Below are positions 29,557 to 38,990 of a stretch of 44,707 nt of DNA, in pieces. The notes beneath the pieces were generated by a model, which saw nothing but the letters and a program-made list of their open reading frames with translations, did no database searches and was not told the DNA's origin. The DNA is from a virus, in the IMG/VR virus record IMGVR_UViG_3300006802_000014, positions 1 through 44,707 of that record. One strand, 5' to 3'. Made by a program: the position numbers and the translations under genes. Each line of letters opens with the position of its first letter. Position 1 is the first letter of the stretch.

Positions 29557-30318
29557 TCAGAGAACGCGGTTGCGGATCGCCGTGGGCTCGGCCTTCGTCA
29601 GCAAATAACACCGGCAGTTTGGGTGCGCCGGCGGGCCACCGTTGCGGATGATCTCGTCGATTGCCCTACCACCGCCTGGCCCTGGCAGATTCTGCAACAC
29701 CACGTCCCACAGATCGACGGCCTTCCCATGTAGGGGTCGGCAGATCGGACAGACCTTGCCATCCTTCTCGGTCTGCCACCGTGTCACGAGGTTCAGTGCG
29801 AACGCTGCCAGCAGCAATTGGGTTGCGTTGGTCCCCTCGGTCTGCGCGAGAGTCGTCGTTGTCGCCGCTGTCACCGCGTCACGATCCGGGCCGAGTGCCG
29901 ACGCCAGCACGCCCTCGATATCCGCCGCCGTCCCTGTGCGGATCAGCTCACCCGATGCAATGACGATTTCCTTCGCCGACTGGATCGACGAACGGGCCGA
30001 GTCTGCCGCGATGGCCTGCGCCCGTAGCAGTGCCTGCCGGTATGCCTGTGTGCGGGTCTCGTCGCTCGGCTGTTGACCCGGGGGAAGCAACTCCTCGGCG
30101 TGCTGATTGAGTGTGGCGAGAATGATTGCCAAGAGGATCAACGCCAGCTCTCGCCGGCGCTCCTCCTCCCAGCGGTTCCAGTCGGCCTCCGAGACGTTGC
30201 GGATGTCCGGGGGGTCGCCCAGCATCTCGCGCAGTTCCCGCCGCTGCTTGGACGTGAGGCGAGACAGCCGACGTGCGAAGTCGGCTTCTACGCCCATCCG
30301 GTTGGCCAGTTCGCTCAC
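29557..30318 (-). CDS. minor head protein (SPP1 gp7 / Mu gpF type)
   Basis: 253 aa. N-terminal helices and a basic stretch (RRLSRLTSKQRRELREML); a C-terminal domain with KVCPICRPLHGKAVDL and GPPAHPNCRCYLL, the CPxC...HPNCRC zinc signature of the phage head morphogenesis family. It joins portal and capsid. GTG start overlapped as GTGA. Confidence 0.9.
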   Translation of the reverse strand: MSELANRMGVEADFARRLSRLTSKQRRELREMLGDPPDIRNVSEADWNRWEEERRRELALILLAIILATLNQHAEELLPPGQQPSDETRTQAYRQALLRAQAIAADSARSSIQSAKEIVIASGELIRTGTAADIEGVLASALGPDRDAVTAATTTTLAQTEGTNATQLLLAAFALNLVTRWQTEKDGKVCPICRPLHGKAVDLWDVVLQNLPGPGGGRAIDEIIRNGGPPAHPNCRCYLLTKAEPTAIRNRVL

Positions 30319-30443
30319 TTCTTGCTGCCCTTCGCCTTGGCAAGTGCAATCGCGACAGCCTGCTTATGGGGCTTGCCCGCTGCAATCTCCCGCTCGATGT
30401 TCGCCTTCACAGTTGCAGCACCCTTGCCCGGCTTCAGTGGCAT
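30315..30443 (-). CDS. small conserved phage protein (DUF6496-like)
   Basis: 42 aa. It reads MPLKPGKGAATVKANIEREI, then AAGKPHKQAVAIALAKA, the plan of a small basic phage protein found near portal genes (A-x-G-x-P-x-K-Q-A-V-A-I-A-L). It overlaps the portal gene in another frame by 80 bases and is coupled as GTGA to the minor head gene. Confidence 0.75.
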   Translation of the reverse strand: MPLKPGKGAATVKANIEREIAAGKPHKQAVAIALAKAKGSKK

Positions 30444-32310
30444 TGCTCAGGTTCTCCAGAATGGCCCGCGCTTCGGGCATGGTCGCGACACTCTCCAACG
30501 CCGCCACGACAGCAGCGTCTAGGCTCGACTCCCGCACGTTCCCGACGATTCCCGCCGCCCAGTCCACGCCACTGGTCCCGCCCCAGCCCAACCACGCGAC
30601 GTGACCGGCATCCCGCCACGGCTCGCCCTCGTACTCGGGGGCCACGTCGGCATTCTTGCGATGTCTGGCAAACGCCGCCATTCGGCCGACGGTCTCGCGC
30701 GACAGGTTCTCCCCGCTGGCCAGTTGATTGGCCCGGGTCCATCCGACTTGGGTCATCCCGGCCACTGCGTCCCCGTGCTCGTCCCGCCACTTCAGCACCC
30801 TCCGGGCGTTGTTGCGGGCTGCCTCGGGAGGGCTGTAGCTGTCCTCCGCCTCTCTGACTGGCATGATCGAAGGGGCCGGCGCTTGGCTCGGTCCCTCCTC
30901 TGCTCGGTTGCGCTGCTCCTCCTCGTAGTCCAATCCCATCTGGCGTGCCGCTGTTCGCTTGCTGACGACGCCCATCCCCAATTGGATCTGCGACACGTCC
31001 GCCAGTTCCCGGGCGTTCCTAGAGGCCACAGAAGGCTTCTGGACGGCAATGTCCACGAGGGCCTCGATCTCTGGCCACGGTCGGGCAGTCAACAAGCCCC
31101 TATCGTGTTCGAATCGCAGCACCTTCCAGAGAAGGGCCGTGAACTCGCGGGCGTAGAACGACTGATCGGCTTCGCGGGCTTTGACGAACGGGGATTCGGC
31201 TACCAACGTGCTCGCGTAGTTGGCATTCGACGCATCGCCGCTGACCATGTACTCGGGCATCGCCCACCGAGTCCCCACGATCCGCAGCACGTACTGCGAC
31301 ACCTCAAGGAACCCGGAATTCCGCTCCGCCCCCATCGGCCCCGGCTTGTACACCAGCCCTGGCGACGGCTTGAGGATCGTGCCCGGCTTGTACCGCTGCA
31401 CATTCTGTTGCTTCTGCCCGCCGCCGACCACCTGCCGACCGTACTGTGCCACGGCATCGGACGCCCCGAGGGTCTGGATACTGCCCTGCGATGTCCCCGG
31501 GGGGGCTTCCAGAATCCACGCAATCGCCGCCTGAAGGGCCGCGCCTTCGGCCATGTTCCTGCGAAGTTTCGCCTCTCGGCTGATCTCCTCGACCACCAAG
31601 AACGTGTCAGAGACCCCCCGCTTGGCGTTCCGGCTCACGTTCCGCTTGATGTGCAGCATTCTGCGCGACGGGATGTAATCCCAATCCATCCCGCCGTCAT
31701 CTCGCGACAGGTGATACCCGAGGACTTCGGCGGGACGGTTTGCCGGGCTCCTCGCGCCGAATGACCACGACGTGACCCCCTCGAAGTCCTGCAACCACTC
31801 CTCAAGTTGTCGCACGTTGCCCGGCTCGCGGATCTGGTCCGGCTCGACCATGCACAGCGTTGGGCGTCCGTTCGTGCCGAGTTCGAGGTAGCCGAACGCC
31901 TCGCCATCCTCGCGGCTGCGGTGATGCAACTCCCGGTCGAGACTGCCCACCATATCCACATCGTCGATAAAGCGATCGATGACCCGCTGGCACAGATCGA
32001 CGAGTTGCGGATCGGCACCCTGTGCGGTGAACTCGAACCCCGGGCCGAACGTGTATTCCGCCAAGCGATCGAGGGCAGCCGTTGCGACAGGCGTCAGCAG
32101 CGACAGGTTACGGGCCGCCCCCCGGATGTAGGCCAAGTCAACTTCGCTGTCGTAGTACGGTTTGAACCGCCCGTCAGTGCGATCGGTGACCGAGGTGAAC
32201 GGATTGACCGCCGTCGGATAGCCGAACGTCGGGTCATCGTACAGGTAGCCCCTCCGGTCGATCGTCTCGGGGACAAACGCCTCCATCAGTGCCTGAATCG
32301 CTTCGCTCAT
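30364..32310 (-). CDS. portal protein with C-terminal extra domain
   Basis: 648 aa. The N-terminal two-thirds show portal features (YYDSEVDLAYIRGAARNLSL, SVSRNAKRGVSDTFLVVEEI, YKPGTILKPSPGLVYKPG). The C-terminal region about 525-600 has RRVLKWRDEHGDAVAGMTQV and GWTRANQLASGENLSRETVG, then W-L-G-W-G-G, a small module of unknown role seen at the ends of other portals. It forms the 12-mer DNA gate of the head. ATG at 32310 follows GAGGCGAGACA. Confidence 0.9.
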   Translation of the reverse strand: MSEAIQALMEAFVPETIDRRGYLYDDPTFGYPTAVNPFTSVTDRTDGRFKPYYDSEVDLAYIRGAARNLSLLTPVATAALDRLAEYTFGPGFEFTAQGADPQLVDLCQRVIDRFIDDVDMVGSLDRELHHRSREDGEAFGYLELGTNGRPTLCMVEPDQIREPGNVRQLEEWLQDFEGVTSWSFGARSPANRPAEVLGYHLSRDDGGMDWDYIPSRRMLHIKRNVSRNAKRGVSDTFLVVEEISREAKLRRNMAEGAALQAAIAWILEAPPGTSQGSIQTLGASDAVAQYGRQVVGGGQKQQNVQRYKPGTILKPSPGLVYKPGPMGAERNSGFLEVSQYVLRIVGTRWAMPEYMVSGDASNANYASTLVAESPFVKAREADQSFYAREFTALLWKVLRFEHDRGLLTARPWPEIEALVDIAVQKPSVASRNARELADVSQIQLGMGVVSKRTAARQMGLDYEEEQRNRAEEGPSQAPAPSIMPVREAEDSYSPPEAARNNARRVLKWRDEHGDAVAGMTQVGWTRANQLASGENLSRETVGRMAAFARHRKNADVAPEYEGEPWRDAGHVAWLGWGGTSGVDWAAGIVGNVRESSLDAAVVAALESVATMPEARAILENLSNATEAGQGCCNCEGEHRAGDCSGQAP

Positions 32311-32449
32311 TGTCTCGCCTCGTTCTCTTTGTCTTCCGCCCACACCGCAGACACTCGCGGTATTCTGTCCTGCCCCACGACGATCGCACCCGCATCGGAT
32401 GCCCGCAGACACACCACACGATCAGACTACGATACCGGCCCAGCGTCAT
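32234..32449 (-). CDS. small zinc-ribbon protein
   Basis: 71 aa. It has CVCGHPMRVRSSWGRTEYRE followed by CLRCGRKTKR, a probable zinc ribbon. The start is ATGA-coupled to TerL. Its end overlaps the portal start region by 77 bases out of frame. Unknown role. Confidence 0.55.
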   Translation of the reverse strand: MTLGRYRSLIVWCVCGHPMRVRSSWGRTEYRECLRCGRKTKRTRRDNERSDSGTDGGVCPRDDRPEGLPVR

Positions 32450-33825
32450 GGAGTGTATGCCAGTTCCTCCGTATCGTATTCCGTGGCCGCGATCCCGTTC
32501 AGCGTGCGGACTGCCATTTCCAAGGCATCCGGCCCGTCGTCGTGGTCACCCCGAGGGAACTCCCCGAGTTGATCCAGCAGCAGCCGGGAGCCCTGCGAGT
32601 CCGAGAATCTGAACATGTCCGCCGCCAGCAGAGGGCCGAGGCTCGACAGCCGTAGGATCTTGTTGCCGGTGTTGATGACCGTCTGGAGTGGCAGCATGAT
32701 CCCGCTCGCCATCGCCGCCGATTGGAACGACTCGCCGAGAACCCGCTGGAAACCGTTGCCTTCGAGAACCATCAGGTTCGCCCGATGCTTCGCGTACATC
32801 CCCACAGCATCCGCTGCAATCTCCGTCTCGCTCCGTCGCCTGATGTCCGCATCGACCCACAGCCGACCCGAGGCACGCCCAACGAAGACAATGGCCGAGT
32901 AGTCCCCCTTCCGATCGTCCGCACCGAGGGACGGATCAACAGCCACCACCCCGAATTCGAACGCATCGGGCCACCTGGCAGCCGTCACCTTGTCCCCCAG
33001 GTACTGGCCCCACTTCGACTCGCCCCACTTCCCGGGCCGCTGTTGGAACATCGACCGCCACCAATATTCCGACCGCTCCCGCCGCATCTGCTCCAATCGC
33101 TGGACAGGATACCGCTCAGGCCACAACGCCTCCCCCGGCTGCCTGCCCAACACGTCGCCCGGCTCGGCCAGCGCTGGCAACGTCAGCCGCCTGATCTGCC
33201 CGCCGCCCTTCAGCAACCGCCCGAAGATGTCATCCTCGTGCCATCGAGTCATAATGCCTATCACGACGCCGCCCGGCTCTAGCCGCGTCGATGCCGTCGA
33301 CTGCCACCAATCCCAATGGTTTTCCCGGGTCGTCGCCGACAACGCCTCCTCCGCGTTCTTGACCGGGTCGTCAATGATCAGCAGATGAGCCCCTCGCCCC
33401 GTCATCGGACCGCCCACACCTGCCGTGGACATGCCCCCGCCTGCTGTCGTGCTCCAGTCATCCGCCGCCGAGTTGTCGCCAGACAAGCCCCGACCGAACA
33501 CCGGGCATGCCGACTCGACGAACACCTGCCGGGCTTTGCGTCCCCATGATCTCGCAAACGTCGCCTCATACGCTGCCAGCATGACCCGCCGATCGGGCCA
33601 CACCCCGAGATACCACGCCGGGAGGAACTTGCTGACCAGTTCGCTCTTGCCGTGCCGAGGGGGAGCCTCGATCAGCAGAATCGGCTCGCTCCTGCCGGTG
33701 ATGGTGTCGCAGATGGCTTCGGAGATTGCCGCGACATGCCGAGGCAGCAAGAACCGCCCGTCAGTTGCTGCCCGGGCAAACAGTGCCGGTGTCAGACACT
33801 GCCTCGCCCTGTGCCCATCGGACAT
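32446..33825 (-). CDS. terL: terminase large subunit
   Basis: 459 aa. ATPase motifs: Walker A APPRHGKSE (about 54-62), Walker B LLIIDDP (about 148-154), coupling TRWHEDD. RNase H-like nuclease: VAVDPSLGADDRKGDYSAIV and HDDGPDALEMAV. It pumps DNA into proheads and cuts concatemers. No N-terminal truncation. Confidence 0.95.
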   Translation of the reverse strand: MSDGHRARQCLTPALFARAATDGRFLLPRHVAAISEAICDTITGRSEPILLIEAPPRHGKSELVSKFLPAWYLGVWPDRRVMLAAYEATFARSWGRKARQVFVESACPVFGRGLSGDNSAADDWSTTAGGGMSTAGVGGPMTGRGAHLLIIDDPVKNAEEALSATTRENHWDWWQSTASTRLEPGGVVIGIMTRWHEDDIFGRLLKGGGQIRRLTLPALAEPGDVLGRQPGEALWPERYPVQRLEQMRRERSEYWWRSMFQQRPGKWGESKWGQYLGDKVTAARWPDAFEFGVVAVDPSLGADDRKGDYSAIVFVGRASGRLWVDADIRRRSETEIAADAVGMYAKHRANLMVLEGNGFQRVLGESFQSAAMASGIMLPLQTVINTGNKILRLSSLGPLLAADMFRFSDSQGSRLLLDQLGEFPRGDHDDGPDALEMAVRTLNGIAATEYDTEELAYTP

Positions 33826-34186
33826 ATCCCGGCTCCTGGAGCATTGCCGCCACTGTGTCAGCCGTCCCGTTGACGTTCACCTGCACCGCCGCCGCCGGCG
33901 CTGGCTCATTCTGGCCGTGCATCGCCACGACTACTTTCGCCGCGTTCACCCTCGCCCGCACTTCCTCGTTCCTGTCCAGTGCCACCCGCAGCAATGCAGC
34001 CGGAAGGACGGTCATCGCCTCATCGGGAATCACCCAGCCTTTCCGCACAGCCGACGCGATCAGCCGCAGATCCTTCCCCGGGGTCCGAGGGTCGATCTGT
34101 GCCACGGCGGGAACTGGCGGGGGAGCCGGCTTCGCACCGCCCCCCAATCCCCCCGTTACCGGCTTGTCATCGGCTGGCCTGATCAT
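33761..34186 (-). CDS. terS: candidate terminase small subunit
   Basis: 141 aa, immediately upstream of TerL in transcription. Helical centre (KDLRLIASAVRKGWVIPDEA; RVALDRNEEVRARVNAAKVV), Pro/Ala linkers at both ends. ATGA overlap with the methyltransferase. Assigned by position and helix content; no clear HTH seen. Confidence 0.6.
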   Translation of the reverse strand: MIRPADDKPVTGGLGGGAKPAPPPVPAVAQIDPRTPGKDLRLIASAVRKGWVIPDEAMTVLPAALLRVALDRNEEVRARVNAAKVVVAMHGQNEPAPAAAVQVNVNGTADTVAAMLQEPGYVRWAQGEAVSDTGTVCPGSN

Positions 34187-35217
34187 CCTTCACCTCCTTC
34201 GGTCAACCATTGCTGAATCACTGCCTCCGCAACTGCCTTCGTCATCTTCGGCGGGACACTCATCCCAATCATATATTTGCCGATCTTGTCTGTCTTGGCG
34301 TGATAGTCATCCGGGAATGATCCGAGTCGTTTCCATTCGCGAAAGGTCAACTTCCTGCATTCTGCCCAATGCGTAAATGAATCTTGAGCCTTGAGACAAT
34401 TCGATGCAGCCCGTGAATCCAATCGATAATGGTTGAAGTAGGTTTTCCTTCCAAGGACTTTTTGTGTTGCTACATCGAATGAATCACCTTCGCTAATCTG
34501 TGGCCACCACCTTTGATCTAGTGGTGTTGGCGCCGTGTCTTTCTTTTCGGCCTGTGTCAACTCCTGAATATCTGACGTTGCCTCCCCTGAGGATATCCAT
34601 CGATGCTGCGGCCTCAAGCGCAATTCCGGCCGTTTGATATCGTCCCTCAAGGCACAGAAAAACACCCTTTCCCGACGCTGAGGCACGCCACAATCCGCAG
34701 CGTTCAACAGAAAAAGTTGCGGCCGATATCCGATCTCTCGGAATCGTTGCATCACCATTTTCGTGTACCCCTTGGCGTTGCCGATAATCATCCCCTTGAC
34801 GTTCTCCGCAATCGCCACCCGTGGGCGCAATCGCTCCACGAGGTTAAGGTAATCGAAAAACAGGTCGGACAATACTTGCTCTGCCTGTCCTTCGCGAAAA
34901 TGCTTCTTCTTCCCCCATGTTTTTTCCCGACTGCCGGCCATGCTGAAGGTAGAGCACGGCGGAGAACCATCGAGGATATCCAATTCATGGAGTTCGTTTG
35001 GCAAATCTGCCATGAGCAAATCAGAAATTGGGCACAAGAAATAATGCTTGGGATTCAGATTCCGTTTGTAATGCCATGCCATTTCCGGATCGATATCGTT
35101 CGCGGCAATCACATCACATCCGGCCAGCTTGTAGCCCATTGACGATCCGCCGCCACACGCAAAAGTGGACATGACCCGCAGCCCATTCTTCGGGACTGCC
35201 TTGAGGTCTTCCAGCAT
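34183..35217 (-). CDS. DNA cytosine-5 methyltransferase
   Basis: 344 aa. C5-methyltransferase motifs: I FACGGGSSMGYKLAG, IV GSPPCSTFSMAG with catalytic PC, VI ENVKGMI, VIII QRRERVFF, IX/X region REWKRLGSFPDDY and IGMSVPPKMTKAV. No nuclease partner, so it probably protects phage DNA or alters host expression. The DNA is clearly more AT-rich than its flanks, suggesting recent acquisition. The start at 35217 avoids a 128-base overlap with the ParB-like gene. Confidence 0.95.
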   Translation of the reverse strand: MLEDLKAVPKNGLRVMSTFACGGGSSMGYKLAGCDVIAANDIDPEMAWHYKRNLNPKHYFLCPISDLLMADLPNELHELDILDGSPPCSTFSMAGSREKTWGKKKHFREGQAEQVLSDLFFDYLNLVERLRPRVAIAENVKGMIIGNAKGYTKMVMQRFREIGYRPQLFLLNAADCGVPQRRERVFFCALRDDIKRPELRLRPQHRWISSGEATSDIQELTQAEKKDTAPTPLDQRWWPQISEGDSFDVATQKVLGRKTYFNHYRLDSRAASNCLKAQDSFTHWAECRKLTFREWKRLGSFPDDYHAKTDKIGKYMIGMSVPPKMTKAVAEAVIQQWLTEGGEG

Positions 35218-35227
35218 CCAAGCACAA

Positions 35228-35752
35228 TCAGGCTTCTGGGGGATCGAATTCAAAGCCACACCGTGGGCACTTGCATTGCATGTTGAAGGAATCAACGTTG
35301 ATTTCTTCGGCTGTCGACTCGTTCGCTTGCTTGTTTTCATCGATGATCCCCGCATCCTCCGCCAACGCTGTCAGCATGTCGGCAAGCTCTTGGCTCCCCG
35401 TCTCCACATCCTCCAGCAGTGCCCGCAACGCGTCCGCGTCCGATTCCGCCATCGCTCCCAGCGGGTCGAACGTCGCGAGGATCTTGTCCGCCTCTTCCTC
35501 GCTCACGTCCAGCACAAGGACCGGGATCTCGGCATTGTGCAGCGTCTCTGTTCTCAGGTGCCCGTCAATCAGCATCAGGCCGCCCTCTGGCGTTTCCCTG
35601 GCCAGCACAGCCGACGCAATGCCCACCTCTGCCAAAACGCCGCGTAGTGCGTTTGCCTGTGCCTCTGGATGCTTCCGCCAGTTCTTCGGGTTGGGCTGGA
35701 GTTGATCCGCTGGCACCCGCCGCAGTTCTTTGATCCGGTCTCGAATGTTCAC
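35228..35752 (-). CDS. ParB-like protein 2
   Basis: 174 aa. ParB N-terminal-like domain: DQLQPNPKNWRKHPEAQANA, ALRGVLAEVGIASAVLARET, LIDGHLRTE. C-terminal CKCPRCGF may bind zinc. It sits next to the methyltransferase and terminase, a frequent phage arrangement. Function uncertain; may modify packaging or methylation site choice. Confidence 0.9.
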   Translation of the reverse strand: MNIRDRIKELRRVPADQLQPNPKNWRKHPEAQANALRGVLAEVGIASAVLARETPEGGLMLIDGHLRTETLHNAEIPVLVLDVSEEEADKILATFDPLGAMAESDADALRALLEDVETGSQELADMLTALAEDAGIIDENKQANESTAEEINVDSFNMQCKCPRCGFEFDPPEA

Positions 35753-36078
35753 GACGATCTCACCTGCAACGTGGCCACAAACACCCGCGTGTTACTCCCG
35801 CTCGTCGTGGCCGTGCACTTCAACACGTAGTCGGTCCCAGCAGTCCCCCCACTGATCCGCACTTTCGCCCCCTCATTCGCCGCCACTGTCGCCCCGGTAA
35901 ACTCATCGATGAATGCCGATGATTGGACCGCAGCCGTCCCGATGGTCAGCCCGCTTGGAGTCGCGGTCACCGTCACCGAGGACAGCGTCTCACCGCTGGC
36001 CAACAGGTTCCCGAAGTCCAGACCGAAGAGGACCGACTCGTCCGGGTGTTTCCACAAGTACCGCTCTGCTGCGATCAT
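35749..36078 (-). CDS. small strand-rich virion-region protein
   Basis: 109 aa. It opens with ESVLFGLDFGNLLASGETLS and continues with an Ig-like array of strands (SSVTVTATPSGLTIG, GTDYVLKCTATTSG), a known type of small tail-region protein. ATGA at both ends. Confidence 0.75.
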   Translation of the reverse strand: MIAAERYLWKHPDESVLFGLDFGNLLASGETLSSVTVTATPSGLTIGTAAVQSSAFIDEFTGATVAANEGAKVRISGGTAGTDYVLKCTATTSGSNTRVFVATLQVRSS

Positions 36079-36269
36079 TGCTGCCTCCCTCGTGCGACGT
36101 CTGGCCGCTCTCGTGCTCGCATTGTCTCAGGCCTTGGCCTCGCACGCCAGACCGGTGTTGGCGTCTCGGCCACCGCTGCCCCGATCCCATAACCCAGCGT
36201 AAGGACCAGCCCCGGGCTTCCCCAGGTGCCGAACCCCATGCTGATGATTGCCGACGGGCTGCCGTTCAT
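36075..36269 (-). CDS. small conserved phage protein
   Basis: 64 aa. It begins MNGSPSAIISMGFGTWGSPG, then LVLTLGYGIGAAV. Similar short Gly-rich proteins are seen beside fibre genes. The C-terminus is Arg-rich. Membrane insertion of the GLVLTLGYGIGAAV span is possible. Confidence 0.7.
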   Translation of the reverse strand: MNGSPSAIISMGFGTWGSPGLVLTLGYGIGAAVAETPTPVWRARPRPETMRARERPDVARGRQQ

Positions 36270-37783
36270 GTCGCTTCCGTGATCGAGGTGGGTGCGGTGC
36301 TGCTGTCCAGCGTGAAGGTCTTGGCCGTGGTGCCGTCGATCTTCTTCAGCGTCTTCGTGGTGCCGCTGATCGCCGAATCGCCCATCTGTGCGATCAGCTC
36401 AAACATGGCCTGTGCCAATGTCGGTGCAACACCTGCCGCACGGTAGCTCTCGCTCATCTGGCCGGTATAGACCGCCGTCGCGATCTCGCTTGCCGCATCC
36501 GTCGCGAGTGCGTTGGCATCGATGGCACCCGCAGCAAACTTTGCCGCCGTGATGGCTCCGCCCTGAATGCTGCTGGCCGTGATGGCGTTGTTGTCGAGCG
36601 ACTTGACCACGGCCGACACGTGACCATTTGCAGCGATCTCCAGAGAACTGAAGTGCGTCGGCAGGGTGAATGTCGCCATCCGGGAACTGATCGAGGCATC
36701 AATCCGGCCCAACTCCACGGTGAGGTCTGTCCGCACTGCTGTCGCGATTTCCGTTGCCGCGTCGGATGCCAACGCCGAGGCAGTCAGCACACTTGAGGCC
36801 ATGGCACCGACCGAGGCATCCATCCGACCGGCTACTAGGGCTGCCGGGAGCCTGCCTTGGATGTCCTGCGTGTCCACCTCGACCGCCAGCACAGAATCCC
36901 TGATCGTGTCCAGAATCCCCACGGTTGGATTCGTTGGCGTTGTGCCGCTGGTCGCCACACCAAGAATGGATCGGATCTGCGTTCGCTCGTCCGTGGTCCA
37001 GTCCGTACCACCGCCACCACCACCCGCCGGCGCTTGTTCGAGGGCCGTCGTGGTGAACCGGGTCGTTCCTGTGCCGTTGTCCTCGACCAGATCATTCAGC
37101 AACGAATCGGCCACGCCCACCGGGCTCGCTGGGTCGTAGGTCGCCGCCAAGAGGTGGTCGAGATGATTGACCTCGATGGCGTCTTGAACCTCGCTTTGCA
37201 CCTCCGTGTCCCACGCCGCATTCCAAGGAATCGCGGTCAGTTCGCTTCCGTCGATCGACATGGCCGCGTTGTTGATCGCCCCGGCTGCGAACGATGCCGA
37301 GGTAATCCCTCCAGTGGCGATGTTGATGCCACTTGCCGCCGTGATGTTGGTCGTGCTGGCGACGGTCCCCGGGAATGTCGCCGCGAGAAATCCCGTGGGC
37401 TGGGTGTAGGTCGGCATCGGCATGCCGGTAACCGCCGCCCCGCCCCACTGTGTGGCATTCGCGACGATGTCCCCGTCCTTCAACGGGTAAATGACCAACG
37501 CCGTGGTCTTGGCCCCACTGCTGCTCGTCTTGACAATGACCGCCACCGTATCGGCGTTCATCTCGGTAGCAGTCAGGTCGAGGTAGTAAATCCCGCTGGA
37601 CGTGGCGATCTCGGTCGCCTCGTTCGTCGCATCCGTGAACGTGCCGCCATCTTTACTGACCTCCGAGTCCAGCCCCGTCGCCCCACTGACCAGATCCCCG
37701 TCAGCGTCGTAAATGGGGAATGTCACCCGATAGGCCACACCCTTCCGTCCGAACGCCGATGCATCGCCTGCCGCCATTACCAC
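36266..37783 (-). CDS. tail fibre / appendage protein
   Basis: 505 aa. The N-terminal 100 residues form a strand domain (AYRVTFPIYDADGDLVSG; GIYYLDLTATEMNAD). The rest has repeated units such as ALATDAASEIATAV and ITAAKFAAGAIDANAL, typical of phage baseplate-appendage or fibre shafts. Likely host recognition. Confidence 0.85.
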   Translation of the reverse strand: MVMAAGDASAFGRKGVAYRVTFPIYDADGDLVSGATGLDSEVSKDGGTFTDATNEATEIATSSGIYYLDLTATEMNADTVAVIVKTSSSGAKTTALVIYPLKDGDIVANATQWGGAAVTGMPMPTYTQPTGFLAATFPGTVASTTNITAASGINIATGGITSASFAAGAINNAAMSIDGSELTAIPWNAAWDTEVQSEVQDAIEVNHLDHLLAATYDPASPVGVADSLLNDLVEDNGTGTTRFTTTALEQAPAGGGGGGTDWTTDERTQIRSILGVATSGTTPTNPTVGILDTIRDSVLAVEVDTQDIQGRLPAALVAGRMDASVGAMASSVLTASALASDAATEIATAVRTDLTVELGRIDASISSRMATFTLPTHFSSLEIAANGHVSAVVKSLDNNAITASSIQGGAITAAKFAAGAIDANALATDAASEIATAVYTGQMSESYRAAGVAPTLAQAMFELIAQMGDSAISGTTKTLKKIDGTTAKTFTLDSSTAPTSITEAT

Positions 37784-38502
37784 ACCCTCCTATTTCTGCC
37801 TGCGCTATGCGGCACCCCGCCCCACCGCTTGGCAAAGGGCTGTCCGCCCGCTGCTGCCGCCTCAGCCCACACCGCACCCAGTCCCCAGATTGCCCGGGCA
37901 GTTGTTACCGTTGCCGACCCAGTAACGCCACTCGCTGCCGTGGTGTTGTAGCCGGTCCACATCGACGCCCCGGGGGCCGTCGTGCTCGTGTAAGACTGCG
38001 TGAAATTGGCCGGGGCAGTCGTGACCGAAGTCCACGACAGGCTGCCCTGCGTGCTGAACGCCCCGATCATGATTCCACCCGACGGGATGGTCAAACCCGT
38101 GTCAACCATCTGGGGAGATGTCGTGCTGGTCTGCGTGCCAGTCCCGCTACTGTCGGGAGTCGCGCTGTTCTGCCCTGTGATTTCCCATGCGCGAATGACA
38201 CCCGCCGCCGAGAGTCCACCGCTGATCGTAATTGTGTAGGACGTGACGCCGGTCCCTGCCTCGACCATCGACCACATGGCCAACGCACCAACCGCGTTGC
38301 CGCCAATCGATTGCACGGAAGCGAACGTCCCCGAGGAACCAGACCCACCTGCGGGAGTGCCCATTGTTCGATTGGCCGTGCCCATGCGGCCCATAATGAC
38401 GACGACATTCCCCGCAGTGACGGCCGATCCAAACGTGACCGTCCATTGTGTGACCGCCGAGGCGAAGATCTGCCCCGCTTCTTGAACGAAGGTCGCTGGC
38501 AC
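37777..38502 (-). CDS. tail fibre-associated beta protein
   Basis: 241 aa, Ser/Thr/Gly-rich strands throughout (TQWTVTFGSAVTAGNVVVIM; VTSYTITISGGLSAAGVIR), a jelly-roll-like domain common in tail spikes. GTG start overlapping TAG of the preceding gene. Confidence 0.75.
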   Translation of the reverse strand: MPATFVQEAGQIFASAVTQWTVTFGSAVTAGNVVVIMGRMGTANRTMGTPAGGSGSSGTFASVQSIGGNAVGALAMWSMVEAGTGVTSYTITISGGLSAAGVIRAWEITGQNSATPDSSGTGTQTSTTSPQMVDTGLTIPSGGIMIGAFSTQGSLSWTSVTTAPANFTQSYTSTTAPGASMWTGYNTTAASGVTGSATVTTARAIWGLGAVWAEAAAAGGQPFAKRWGGVPHSAGRNRRVW

Positions 38503-38990
38503 TATCCGATCTCCAGAGGGCTGCGATCTGACCCGAACGCCTCAAGAGTTACGGCCGCCGTCACGTAGATAGCCTGCATGTGCGAAAGCCGAAACTCAAC
38601 ACCTGCAGTGATCGCATACGGCACCTGCTCGACCGCTGGCGAGTCCTCCATCACGTAGGCGAACGCCCCAGAGTTCGCCGGAAACACGCCCGGGGGCTGG
38701 CCCTGCTCGTGACCAGTGACAGGCGTTGGCTCGTCCTCGGCGAATTGTGGCCGGGCCTGGATCGCAGCCCCACCCCCTGGAATCTGCACACCCTCAGCAT
38801 TACGGAACACAAGGCGAATGTCACAGGCCAACTGCGGAGACTCGCGGATCTCGGCTGCCGGGCTGACCGTCGCACGAACCGAGGCACACCCAGGGGGAAG
38901 CGTCACGAATTGTGTGAGGTGCCACACCGACGCCTGCCAGTCCTGCGGCTCAGCCACCAAGTATCCGTTCAATCTGCCACCATCCTGCAA
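38502..38990 (-). CDS. tail-region beta protein, hypothetical
   Basis: 162 aa; not recognised. Strand-rich (VRATVSPAAEIRESPQLACD) with two Cys. It may be part of the fibre complex by position. Confidence 0.7.
   Translation of the reverse strand: MQDGGRLNGYLVAEPQDWQASVWHLTQFVTLPPGCASVRATVSPAAEIRESPQLACDIRLVFRNAEGVQIPGGGAAIQARPQFAEDEPTPVTGHEQGQPPGVFPANSGAFAYVMEDSPAVEQVPYAITAGVEFRLSHMQAIYVTAAVTLEAFGSDRSPLEIG

Noticed and set aside
35218-35355. Longer N-terminus for the cytosine methyltransferase
   Set aside because: It would overlap the zinc-ribbon end of the ParB-like gene by 128 bases and encodes no family motif.
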